A DNA stretch of 16,508 nucleotides from JBMOLL01 sp049325415. Lineage in GTDB: Bacteria > Bacteroidota > Bacteroidia > Bacteroidales > GCA-2748055. Below the pieces are notes generated by a model. That model was given only the letters and a program-made list of their open reading frames with translations. It ran no database searches and had not been told where the DNA came from. The stretch is taken from contig JBMOLL010000034.1 in assembly GCA_049325415.1 (NCBI GenBank), positions 1 to 16,508 on the forward strand, given 5' to 3'. This document shows positions 4,756-12,822 of this stretch, piece after piece. A program made the translations under genes and the position numbers. Position 1 is the stretch's first letter, and each line of letters begins with the position of its first letter.

Positions 4756-7182
4756 ATGAAAGTTCTGAAATTCGGAGGGACCTCCGTCGCAAATGCGGAA
4801 AATATTGCAATTGTCAGGGGCATCGTGGAAAAACAGTCCCCCGGCACAGTGATCGTTGTTTCTGCCCTGGGCGGGATCACCGATCAGATCATCCGTACGG
4901 CCCGGTCGGCAATGGACCGCAACAAGGGGTACAGGAAAGAAATGGATCTGATAAGGGACCGGCACCATGAAGTGCTGTCGGCCCTGCTCGAAGGGGATAC
5001 CCTCAGAGCCACCCGGCAGGAAGTGGATTCCATGCTTCACGATCTGGAAGACTTGCTGCACGGGGTCTGCCTGTTGCAGGACCTGAGCGATAAAACCATG
5101 GATCTGCTTCTGAGCTTCGGGGAAAGACTCTCAGCAACCATCATCAGCCGGTACATTTCATCTGCACGATATTTTGATTCCAGGGAGCTTATCCGCACCG
5201 ATTCAGGCTTCGGAAGGGCCAGGGTGGATTTCCCGGCCACCAACCAGCAGATCAGGGACACCCTGCAGGGCCTGGATTACTTTGCCCTGTTGCCCGGTTT
5301 TATTGCCTCGGACGCCGAGGGCCGAACAACCACCCTGGGCAGGGGAGGCTCGGATTATACGGCAGCCATTGTCGCAGCCGCGCTCGAAGCCGATATCCTG
5401 GAGATCTGGACCGATGTGGACGGATTCATGACCGCCGATCCGGGAAAAGTTCCAAAGGCCTATCCGGTCGACTGCCTGAGTTATGAAGAGGCTATGGAGC
5501 TTTCGCATTTCGGCGCCAAAGTGATTTACACACCCACACTTTCGCCCGCATATAAGGGAAATATTGCCATCAGGATTAAAAACACCTTCAATCCCGAAGC
5601 TCCCGGTACCCTGATCTCCCACCAGCGCTTTTGCACAAACAGCCATCTCATCCGGGGGATATCCTCGATCGACGAGGTCGACCTCGTTACCGTAAAGGGG
5701 GCCGGGATGGTAGGCAAAACCGGGACCTCAGCGAGGGTGTTCTCCTCCCTCGCCCGCTATAAGGTCAATGTGATCCTGATCACCCAGGCCTCATCGGAAA
5801 TGACCATCTCTTTTGCCGTGGTTCCGGGGGATACATCCAGGGCCGTTGAGGCACTTTCAGAGGAATTTGAGTCGGAGATCAGTCACAGGAAGGAAATGCA
5901 GGTGGAGGTGCTCACCTCCCTGTCGATCATTGCCATCGTAGGGGAAGAGATGCGTCATACACCGGGAATCTCTGCGATCCTTTTCAGGGCACTCGGTCGT
6001 AACGGCATCTCGGTCATCGCCACAGCCCAGGGATCCAGCGAGCTGAATATTTCCGTGGTGATCAACCGGGAAAACCTGAAGAAATCCCTGAACGTCATTC
6101 ACGAGGGCTTCTTCCTGTCGAATTACCGCGAGCTGCATCTGTACCTGGCCGGAACCGGGAATGTGGGGCGTAAGTTATTGAAACAGATCGAGATGCAGAG
6201 GGATAAGCTCATGGCTTCGCATAAACTGAAGATCAACCTGATCGGGATCACGAACTCAAGAAAAATGGTCCTGGATGAAAAGGGGATCCCCCTTCCCGGC
6301 TATGAGAGCCTGCTCGACAGGGGAGAGAAAGCCGACCTGGATCAGTTTATCGCCGCAATTAAGAAGAACAATCTCAGGAACTCGGTTTTCATCGACTGTA
6401 CGGCAAATGAACAGCTGGCATCCAGTTACCATAACCTGTTCGATGCCTGGGTCTCTGTCGTAACAGCCAATAAGATAGCCTGCAGTTCATCCTATGAGCA
6501 ATACCATAAACTGAAGGAACACGCCCTTGCCCGCAATGTCCGCTTTAGCTTTGAGACCAACGTGGGTGCCGGGCTACCGGTAATCTCTACCATTAACGAC
6601 CTGATCCGCAGCGGCGACAAGATCCTGAAACTGGAAGCCGTGGTGTCAGGAACCCTGAATTATATCTTCAACGTGCTGGATGAAAATACGCCCCTGAGCC
6701 TGGCCATCCGGATGGCCATGGAACAGGGCTTTTCAGAACCCGATCCGCGGCTCGACCTGAGCGGTCAGGATGTGAAAAGGAAACTGCTGATCCTTGCCAG
6801 GGAGTCGGGTTATGAGCTGGAAGACAGTGATGTACAGATCGAATCCTTTCTTCCTGCTTCGCTGTTCGGGGGTCCGATCGATCATTTCTGGGAGCATATT
6901 GCAGAAGTCGATGCCGGCTTTGAGGAGAGGCGGAAAAAACTGGTAACTTCGGGCAGGAGATGGCGCTATGTGGCTACGCTCGAAAACGGTAAGGGCAGCG
7001 TGGCACTGATGGAAGTGGACGAACGGCATCCGGCCTATAACCTGGAAGCCAGTAATAACATTATCCTGATCACCACCGGCCGGTACCGTGAACTGCCCAT
7101 GGTGATCAAGGGCTATGGGGCAGGTGCGGAAGTGACAGCCGCCGGCGTGTTTGCGGATATAATCAGGGTGGCCAACGTATGA
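4756..7182 (+). CDS. thrA: bifunctional aspartate kinase/homoserine dehydrogenase
   Basis: Catalyses the first and third steps from aspartate to threonine: phosphorylation of aspartate, and NAD(P)H reduction of aspartate semialdehyde to homoserine. At 808 residues it matches ThrA-type fusions. The kinase starts MKVLKFGGTSV (KFGGTS at 5-10). Two ACT-type regulatory repeats follow from about residue 313 (VKGAGMVGKTG, then FRALGRNGISVIATAQGSSELNIS). The dehydrogenase has GTGNVG at 466-471, VSGTLNYIFN, and D672/K674 in GQDVKRKL. An in-frame GTG lies 6 bp upstream; ATG 4756 is preferred because it opens the canonical motif. It overlaps the HAD gene by 4 bp. Feedback inhibition by threonine is expected from the ACT domains. 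No threonine-rich leader peptide was found. Confidence 0.96.
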   Translation: MKVLKFGGTSVANAENIAIVRGIVEKQSPGTVIVVSALGGITDQIIRTARSAMDRNKGYRKEMDLIRDRHHEVLSALLEGDTLRATRQEVDSMLHDLEDLLHGVCLLQDLSDKTMDLLLSFGERLSATIISRYISSARYFDSRELIRTDSGFGRARVDFPATNQQIRDTLQGLDYFALLPGFIASDAEGRTTTLGRGGSDYTAAIVAAALEADILEIWTDVDGFMTADPGKVPKAYPVDCLSYEEAMELSHFGAKVIYTPTLSPAYKGNIAIRIKNTFNPEAPGTLISHQRFCTNSHLIRGISSIDEVDLVTVKGAGMVGKTGTSARVFSSLARYKVNVILITQASSEMTISFAVVPGDTSRAVEALSEEFESEISHRKEMQVEVLTSLSIIAIVGEEMRHTPGISAILFRALGRNGISVIATAQGSSELNISVVINRENLKKSLNVIHEGFFLSNYRELHLYLAGTGNVGRKLLKQIEMQRDKLMASHKLKINLIGITNSRKMVLDEKGIPLPGYESLLDRGEKADLDQFIAAIKKNNLRNSVFIDCTANEQLASSYHNLFDAWVSVVTANKIACSSSYEQYHKLKEHALARNVRFSFETNVGAGLPVISTINDLIRSGDKILKLEAVVSGTLNYIFNVLDENTPLSLAIRMAMEQGFSEPDPRLDLSGQDVKRKLLILARESGYELEDSDVQIESFLPASLFGGPIDHFWEHIAEVDAGFEERRKKLVTSGRRWRYVATLENGKGSVALMEVDERHPAYNLEASNNIILITTGRYRELPMVIKGYGAGAEVTAAGVFADIIRVANV

Positions 7183-7865
7183 TGACAATTAGAGATAACA
7201 AGGTGATCCGGGCTGTGATCTTTGATATGGACGGCCTGCTGATCGATTCGGAACCCTTCTGGCAGAAAGCCGAGAAGGAAATCTTCCGGGAACTGGGTAT
7301 TGATCTGACCGAGGAAATGATGGTGGCTACCATGGGATTGCGCACCGATGAGCTGATCCGTTACTGGTACCATTATCATCCCTGGGAGAAGCCCGGACTG
7401 CGGGAGATTGCCGACCGTTTTACCCGGACTATGATCGACTTCTTTGTCCGCGAGGGCAAGCTGATGGAGGGAGTGCATCATGCGCTGGAGTTTTTCTCCG
7501 ACAGGGGTCTGCCCCTGGCCCTGGCTTCTTCATCGGATATGGAACTGATCCGCGCCTTTCTTGATAAATTCGGACTTGAGAAGATGTTTTCCATCGTATA
7601 CTCAGCCGAGTTTGAAAAATACGGTAAGCCCCACCCGGCCGTTTACATGGAAACTGCCAAGCGAATGGCTGTGGAACCGGTCAATTGCCTGGCTATTGAA
7701 GACTCGTTCCATGGTATGATCGCCGCTAAGGCTGCCCGGATGAAAGTGATCGTGATCCCGGAAACGAAGGATCGAATGAATCCCAGGTTCGGTGCCGCCG
7801 ATATCAGGCTCGGTTCGCTTAACGACATCGACGATGAAATCTTCGGCAAATTGAATATCTTGTAG
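7179..7865 (+). CDS. HAD-family sugar-phosphate phosphatase, YniC/HxpB-like
   Basis: HAD hydrolase of 228 residues, expected to remove phosphate from a small cytosolic metabolite. Motif I is FDMDGLLIDSEP with nucleophile D16 and acid D18, motif II is S117 in ALASSSD, motif III is K150 in YGKPHP, and motif IV is E174-D175 in CLAIEDSFHGMIAAKAARM. A four-helix cap lies between residues 20 and 95. From memory it is strikingly like E. coli YniC/HxpB (hexitol and 2-deoxyglucose-6-phosphate phosphatase), also in the PRF near the C-terminus. The start overlaps the thrA stop (ATGA at 7179-7182), so translation is probably coupled. The second ATG at 7182 is an alternative. Its place between thrA and thrB is unexplained; a link to threonine synthesis is only a guess from position. 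Confidence 0.88.
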   Translation: MMTIRDNKVIRAVIFDMDGLLIDSEPFWQKAEKEIFRELGIDLTEEMMVATMGLRTDELIRYWYHYHPWEKPGLREIADRFTRTMIDFFVREGKLMEGVHHALEFFSDRGLPLALASSSDMELIRAFLDKFGLEKMFSIVYSAEFEKYGKPHPAVYMETAKRMAVEPVNCLAIEDSFHGMIAAKAARMKVIVIPETKDRMNPRFGAADIRLGSLNDIDDEIFGKLNIL

Positions 7866-7909
7866 AATCAAACAGGGAGGGGAAGAAGCCGCTCCCGGAA
7901 CCAACTTCT

Positions 7910-8884
7910 ATGAAACAACGCGTAACCGTATTCGCCCCGGCAACCGTGTCCAATGTTGGGCCCGGCTTCGACCTCCTGGGCTTTGCCCTGGAAACCCCCG
8001 GTGATCACCTGGAAATCAGGCGGAATCACACCGGAAGGCTGACCCTTATGAATGCTTCCGGATGCAACCTTCCCCTGGAACCCGCTACCAATGTGGCGGC
8101 TGTGGCGGCAAAGGCTCTTCTGGAGGAACTGGGGGAGAAAGAGGGTTTTGATATTATCTTCCGGACCAAGATCAATCCCGGCAGCGGGATCGGTTCCAGC
8201 GCTGCCAGCTGCGTGGCTGCGGTTACAGGGATCAATATCCTGCTGGGTTCTCCCCTGAAAAGGGAAGAGTTGCTGCCTTTTGCCATGGAAGGAGAAGCAG
8301 CAGCCAGCGGTGCCTGGCATGCCGATAATATTGCACCGGCCCTGCTGGGCGGCTTTACTCTGATCCGCAGTTACGATCCGATGGATATCAATCATATTCC
8401 CTATCCCGATGACCTTTGGTGTGCCATTGCACATCCATCCCTCGAGATCAGGACCGCCGAAAGCCGAAAGCTTGTTCCCACCACCGTTCCCCTGTCGGTT
8501 GCCCTTGCCCAGGCCGGTAACCTGGCAGGGCTCATAACTGGGCTTACAACGGGGAACTTCGATCTGATCGGCCGTTCGGTGACCGATCATTTTGCCGAAC
8601 CTTACCGGATGAAGCAGATCCCCGGTTTTGCCGCCCTGAAGAAGGAAGTGCTGGAATCGGGTGCGACCGCATTCGGGATCTCGGGTTCAGGCCCCTCTGT
8701 TTTTGCCCTCACGCGGGGAGGGGAGCAGGCCGAAAAATCATGCCGGCTGATGAAACAGCATTTTGAGTCGGCCGGGCTCAGTTGTGCCATCTACACTTCC
8801 AGGATCAGCAGGGAAGGAGCAAGGGAAATCAAAACGATGTCGTTTGAAACAGGGCTGTCTGATGAAGTATTACTCGACAAATAA
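7910..8884 (+). CDS. thrB: homoserine kinase, GHMP type
   Basis: Phosphorylates homoserine with ATP to O-phosphohomoserine, the substrate of ThrC. The 324-residue GHMP kinase has FAPATVSNVGPGFDLLGFAL at the N-terminus, the ATP loop NPGSGIGSSAAS at 89-100, and the third motif GISGSGPSVFAL toward the C-terminus. A GGGAGGGG ribosome-binding region lies around 7876, somewhat far from the ATG, in the 44-bp gap after the HAD gene. The end overlaps thrC by 23 bp. This is the classical GHMP type; as I recall, some Bacteroidales instead use a phosphoglycerate mutase-like enzyme for this step. Confidence 0.95.
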   Translation: MKQRVTVFAPATVSNVGPGFDLLGFALETPGDHLEIRRNHTGRLTLMNASGCNLPLEPATNVAAVAAKALLEELGEKEGFDIIFRTKINPGSGIGSSAASCVAAVTGINILLGSPLKREELLPFAMEGEAAASGAWHADNIAPALLGGFTLIRSYDPMDINHIPYPDDLWCAIAHPSLEIRTAESRKLVPTTVPLSVALAQAGNLAGLITGLTTGNFDLIGRSVTDHFAEPYRMKQIPGFAALKKEVLESGATAFGISGSGPSVFALTRGGEQAEKSCRLMKQHFESAGLSCAIYTSRISREGAREIKTMSFETGLSDEVLLDK

Positions 8885-10154
8885 CAGGGATTACAGGGTA
8901 TCGCTCAGAGAGGCGGTGGTAATGGGGCTTGCACCCGATAAGGGACTTTTCATGCCGGAACGCTTCCCGGTGCTGACAAGGCAGGAACTGGAGTCATTGC
9001 GGGGGATGGGATTTGCTGAAACAGCCCTGCTTTTGTCGGAAAGGCTGTTTGGGGAGGATATCCCGGAGCAGGCCCTGAAGGACATCGTTGAAGGTGCCCT
9101 TCAATTCGACATCCCTGTGAAGGAAATAAAGGAAAACATCTACTGTGTGGAACTTTTTCATGGTCCCACGCTGGCTTTTAAAGATGTCGGCGCACGTTTC
9201 ATGGCCCGGATGCTGGGCTGGTTCACCCGGCAGGCAGACGGGGTCGTCGATGTCCTCGTTGCCACATCGGGCGATACGGGAAGTGCCGTTGCCAATGGTT
9301 TTCACGGCGTCGAAGGCGTCAGGGTCCACGTGCTCTATCCTTCAGGAAAGGTCAGTTCGCTGCAGGAGAAACAGTTCACCACCCTTGGCGGAAATATAAC
9401 GGCCCTTGAAGTTGATGGAACCTTCGACGACTGTCAGCGCCTCGTCAAGGAAGCCTTTACGGATCCGGGCCTGAGGTCAAAGCTTACCCTCACTTCGGCC
9501 AACTCCATCAACCTGGCGCGTTTTATCCCGCAATCCTTTTATTATTTTGAAGCCTGGAAAGCTTTTGCCGGGAAGCAGGTAGTCTTTTCCGTTCCCAGCG
9601 GCAATTTCGGGAACCTCACGGCCGGACTCCTGGCAAGGGAGATGGGCCTTCCGGTCGACCGTTTCCTCGCTGCCACCAACATAAATGACATTGTTCCCGC
9701 CTACCTGGCCTCGGGTGTGTACAGTCCGCGTCCCTCCGTATCAACGGTGGCCAATGCCATGGATGTGGGTGATCCCAGTAATTTCATCCGGATCAGGGAA
9801 CTCTTCGGCGACCGGCATGAACGTATGATCCGGCATATCAGCGGATACAGCTATACCGACGACGAAATCAGAAAGGCTGTTGGCAGGGTTTTCCGTGAGA
9901 CCGGGTACGTTCTTGATCCGCATGGTGCCACAGGTTTTCTTTCGGCGGAGCGTTACCTGGAAGATCATCCCGGGGATACGCTGCTCTTCCTCGAAACGGC
10001 CCATCCGGCGAAATTCCCGGATATCGTTGAAGCTGAAACGGTGACCACGATTGAGATCCCCGACAGGCTTGCCGCTTTTGCCGGGAAACAGAAAGTGTCG
10101 GTAAAGATCGGTACGAATTACCAGGAATTCCGGTCCTACCTGGATAAACTCTGA
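8862..10154 (+). CDS. thrC: threonine synthase
   Basis: PLP enzyme that converts O-phosphohomoserine to threonine and phosphate, the last step of the pathway. The chosen ATG at 8862 gives 430 residues opening MKYYSTNNRDYRVSLREAV, the usual YYSTR-like start, and lies inside the last 23 bp of thrB. An in-frame TTG at 8763 would add 33 residues from within thrB that do not resemble the family. PLP lysine K107 lies in HGPTLAFKDVGARF, the same number as in E. coli. ATSGDTGSAVANGF (phosphate grip), SANSINLARFIPQ and VPSGNFGN are all present. It ends the thr operon and converges on gdhA. Confidence 0.96.
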   Translation: MKYYSTNNRDYRVSLREAVVMGLAPDKGLFMPERFPVLTRQELESLRGMGFAETALLLSERLFGEDIPEQALKDIVEGALQFDIPVKEIKENIYCVELFHGPTLAFKDVGARFMARMLGWFTRQADGVVDVLVATSGDTGSAVANGFHGVEGVRVHVLYPSGKVSSLQEKQFTTLGGNITALEVDGTFDDCQRLVKEAFTDPGLRSKLTLTSANSINLARFIPQSFYYFEAWKAFAGKQVVFSVPSGNFGNLTAGLLAREMGLPVDRFLAATNINDIVPAYLASGVYSPRPSVSTVANAMDVGDPSNFIRIRELFGDRHERMIRHISGYSYTDDEIRKAVGRVFRETGYVLDPHGATGFLSAERYLEDHPGDTLLFLETAHPAKFPDIVEAETVTTIEIPDRLAAFAGKQKVSVKIGTNYQEFRSYLDKL

Positions 10155-10162
10155 AAAGCTAA

Positions 10163-10193
10163 CCCGGGCAGGCAACTTTCTACCTGTTCCGGG
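10163..10193 (+). terminator. possible thrC terminator hairpin
   Basis: CCCGG (10163-10167) and CAGG (10169-10172) can pair with CCTG (10183-10186) and CCGGG (10189-10193), just after the thrC stop. The next T-rich stretch (GGTTTTC) starts only 8 bp later, so it is a weak terminator at best. The adjacent stronger hairpin at 10222-10259 may serve both convergent genes. Confidence 0.3.
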
Positions 10194-10213
10194 CTCTGCC
10201 GGTTTTCAGGCAT

Positions 10214-10259
10214 AAAAAAAACCCGGTTCGGAGGGGCCGGAGCCTTCCTCTGAACCGGG
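10214..10259 (-). terminator. intrinsic terminator of gdhA
   Basis: CCCGGTTC (10222-10229) pairs with GAACCGGG (10252-10259), extended inside by GAGG/CCTC. On the - strand the stem is followed by eight T residues (10221-10214). It begins 27 bp beyond the gdhA stop and is a strong Rho-independent terminator for that gene. It lacks a T-run on the + strand. Confidence 0.88.
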
Positions 10260-10286
10260 GCATCTATCACGAGAAAACAGATTTTA

Positions 10287-11624
10287 TCAGATCACTCCCT
10301 GGTCGACCATTGAATTGGCGACTTTCAGGAAGCCTGCGATATTGGCACCCTTGACATAGTCGACATAACCGTCGGGGCGTGTACCGTGGCTGACACAGTT
10401 TTCGTGGATCTGTGTCATGATATGGTGCAGGCGATCATCCACCTCGTTGCGGCTCCAGTTGATCTTCATGGAGTTCTGGGCCATTTCAAGTCCTGAGGTT
10501 GCCACACCACCGGCATTGGCTGCCTTTCCGGGGGCATACAGAAGACCTTTCGACTGGATGACCTCAATGGCTTCCGGTGTGCAGGGCATGTTGGCACCTT
10601 CGCAGACACAGATACAGCCGTTTTTCACCAGGTGTTCTGCATCTTCCTTATTCAGTTCATTCTGGGTGGCGCAGGGCAGGGCGATATCCACGGGAACTTC
10701 CCAGGGGTGCTTGCCCTGTACGAACTGTGCACTGTCGAATTCATACGCGAAGGGTGCAACAATATCCTCGTTGGTCGCACGCAGTTCGAGCATATACTCG
10801 ATCTTTTCGCCCGAAATTCCTTCCGGATCGTGAATGTAACCGTCAGGTCCAGAGAGGGTAACAACCTTACCGCCGAGTTCGGTAACTTTCAGTGCGGCAC
10901 CCCATGCTACGTTACCAAAACCGGAGATGGCCACTTTTTTACCTTCGAATGTTTCTCCTTTGGTGGCCAGCATTTCTTTTGCAAAATATACACAACCGAA
11001 ACCGGTGGCTTCAGGACGGATCAGGGAACCGCCCCAGTTCAGGCCTTTTCCGGTAAGGACACCGGTGTTCTCCCGGGCCAGTTTGCGGTACATCCCGTAG
11101 AGGTAACCGATTTCACGGCCACCAACGCCGATATCACCGGCAGGAACGTCGGTGTCGGGTCCGATGATGCGCCACAGCTCGAGCATAAATGACTGGCAGA
11201 AACGCATGATCTCTGCATTGGATTTGCCTTTCGGATCGAAATCGGAACCTCCCTTGGCACCACCCATGGGCAGTGAGGTAAGACTGTTTTTAAAGATCTG
11301 TTCAAAGCCCAGGAACTTCAGGATACTGAGGTTTACACTGGGGTGGAAACGCAGACCGCCCTTGTAGGGTCCGATGGCATTATTGAATTGTATACGGTAT
11401 CCGCGGTTAACATGGATTCGTCCCTGATCATCGGCCCAGGGTACTTTAAAGGTGAGTACGCGGTCGGGTTCGATCAGTCTTTCGATGATCTTTGCCGATT
11501 CAAAATGCGGGTTTTCATTGTATACCTCCTCGATGGACTCAAGGACTTCCCGAACAGCCTGGTGATATTCAACCTCTCCCGGATTTTTCTTAACCAGGTC
11601 GTTCATTATGGCATCAACGTTCAT
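10287..11624 (-). CDS. gdhA: NADP-type glutamate dehydrogenase
   Basis: Hexameric family I enzyme that aminates 2-oxoglutarate to glutamate in the cytosol, the main ammonium entry point in many Bacteroidales. The 445-residue length is typical. Active-site segments are NAIGPYKGGLRFHPSV (K88), FKNSLTSLPMGGAKGGSDFDPKG (K112 and catalytic K124) and DVPAGDIGVGGREIGYLYG; the nucleotide-binding loop is ISGFGNVAWGAA. The residue pattern and length suggest NADP preference, which is an inference. It starts at ATG 11624 in an AT-rich leader with a small GC-rich hairpin 38 bp upstream, and ends at a strong terminator. It appears to be monocistronic and converges with the thr operon. Confidence 0.95.
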   Translation of the reverse strand: MNVDAIMNDLVKKNPGEVEYHQAVREVLESIEEVYNENPHFESAKIIERLIEPDRVLTFKVPWADDQGRIHVNRGYRIQFNNAIGPYKGGLRFHPSVNLSILKFLGFEQIFKNSLTSLPMGGAKGGSDFDPKGKSNAEIMRFCQSFMLELWRIIGPDTDVPAGDIGVGGREIGYLYGMYRKLARENTGVLTGKGLNWGGSLIRPEATGFGCVYFAKEMLATKGETFEGKKVAISGFGNVAWGAALKVTELGGKVVTLSGPDGYIHDPEGISGEKIEYMLELRATNEDIVAPFAYEFDSAQFVQGKHPWEVPVDIALPCATQNELNKEDAEHLVKNGCICVCEGANMPCTPEAIEVIQSKGLLYAPGKAANAGGVATSGLEMAQNSMKINWSRNEVDDRLHHIMTQIHENCVSHGTRPDGYVDYVKGANIAGFLKVANSMVDQGVI

Positions 11625-11662
11625 TGGTAGTGATATTAATGGTTATAACTATTTTAATTAAC

Positions 11663-11684
11663 AAAAACCGGGACAATTACCCGG
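11663..11684 (-). promoter_or_regulatory. leader hairpin with T-run upstream of gdhA
   Basis: CCGGG (11668-11672), a 7-nt spacer and CCCGG (11680-11684) form a perfect 5-bp stem; on the - strand TTTTTG follows. The shape is that of a small intrinsic terminator located 38 bp before the gdhA ATG. It could be an attenuator of gdhA or stop upstream transcription. No antiterminator or riboswitch fold was recognised, and no TAnnTTTG box was found in 11625-11807. Confidence 0.4.
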
Positions 11685-11807
11685 CTTTGAAATTTTATGT
11701 AAAATTCATCTTTTCACCTGAATAAGCAAGCAGGGAGAATATGATTAATAACAGGTTGGGTGATGATTATTGTCATGTTTGGATGAAAAGGCATAATGGA
11801 TTGACAC

Positions 11808-11865
11808 AAAAACAGAAAGGCGCCCGGACACAAAAAGAAACCAATTCCTGTGCCCATGCGCCTTT
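11808..11865 (-). terminator. intrinsic terminator of the superoxide dismutase gene
   Basis: AAAGGCGC (11816-11823) pairs with GCGCCTTT (11858-11865), with a further ACA/TGT pairing inside a larger loop. On the - strand the stem is followed by CTG and five T residues. It lies 35 bp downstream of the dismutase stop. The stretch 11625-11899 otherwise holds only the gdhA leader and no credible gene. Confidence 0.75.
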
Positions 11866-11899
11866 GCGCTTTTACGCCGAACTCAGCGTCGTGCTGCTC

Positions 11900-12646
11900 T
11901 TAAATCCGTTCTGCCCCGAACAGCTCTTCCACGAACGGCCAGTTCACCACGTTCCAGAAAGCAGAAATATATTCGGCACGCCGGTTCTGATAGTTCAGGT
12001 AATAGGCGTGTTCCCACACATCGATATTCAGGAGCGGCGTTCCTTTTACCGGGGAAAGATCCATCAGGGGATTGTCCTGGTTGGGGGTGGTGACAATCTG
12101 TAATTCACCGGCTTCATTCCGGATCAGCCAGGCCCAGCCCGAACCGAACACGGTGGCTGCAGCTGCTGAAAACTGTTCCTTGAAAGCAGCAAAGGAGCCG
12201 AAGGCCTTGTTGATGGCATCCGCACTTTTTCCGACCGGTTCGCCACCACCTTCGGGCGACATGAATTTCCAGTACAGGTTATGGTTAAAATATCCTCCGC
12301 CGTTATTCCTCACCCCTGCAGGCAGGGTGGATATCCGGTTAAAGATGTCCAGGATGTCTGTCGAAGCCTCACCCGCATCTTTCAGCGCAGCATTGAATTT
12401 CGAGGTATAGCCGGCATGGTGCTTGCTGTAATGCAGCTCCATTGTAGCCGCATCTATATGAGGTTCAAGAGCATTATAGGCATAGGCCAGAGGCGTCTGC
12501 ACAAATCCTCCTTCTCCGGTCATAACGCTGAGTCCACTCAGTGTTTTTGCACTGGTTTTAGTCATGCAGGAAGTCAGTGCCGGGGGGACAATGACAGCTG
12601 CCGTTCCCAGAACCAGACTGGTTTTCAGAAATTCCCGTTTGTTCAT
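11900..12646 (-). CDS. sod: exported Mn-type superoxide dismutase
   Basis: Fe/Mn-family dismutase of 248 residues. Metal ligands are H63 (EPHID), H122 (FNHNLYW), D209 and H213 (DVWEHAYY). G118 in NNGGGYFNH and Q190 in NQDNP are the pair typical of Mn-type or cambialistic enzymes; Fe-types usually carry the glutamine at the first site. The N-terminus MNKREFLKTSLVLGTAAVIVPPALTSC is a signal peptide: KREFLK is close to a Tat motif and LTSC is a lipobox with C27, so the enzyme is probably a lipoprotein in the periplasm or outer membrane. Start: ATG 12646, or the adjacent ATG at 12649; longer frames would put extra residues before the signal. It has its own terminator. Confidence 0.92.
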   Translation of the reverse strand: MNKREFLKTSLVLGTAAVIVPPALTSCMTKTSAKTLSGLSVMTGEGGFVQTPLAYAYNALEPHIDAATMELHYSKHHAGYTSKFNAALKDAGEASTDILDIFNRISTLPAGVRNNGGGYFNHNLYWKFMSPEGGGEPVGKSADAINKAFGSFAAFKEQFSAAAATVFGSGWAWLIRNEAGELQIVTTPNQDNPLMDLSPVKGTPLLNIDVWEHAYYLNYQNRRAEYISAFWNVVNWPFVEELFGAERI

Positions 12647-12822
12647 CATCTTGTTTTTTAGTGAGTAAACTAAGAACAATGTCATAACAAGCGGGAAGGG
12701 CAAATTGTTTTTCTTTGCCCCATCTCACCCTCTTTCCTTGTTGCCAGATCATAATGGTATTCTGGAATTACTTCCGTATTTCTTCTTTGGCAACCGTAGT
12801 GGATTGTAGTCAAATTCTTCTT

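Noticed and set aside
7868..8590. 240-residue minus-strand frame opposite thrB
   Set aside because: It lies wholly against homoserine kinase, is glycine/proline/histidine-rich without motifs, and is a shadow frame.
8763..8861. Longer thrC starting at an in-frame TTG
   Set aside because: The extra 33 residues are read from within thrB in another frame and precede the conserved MKYYST start.
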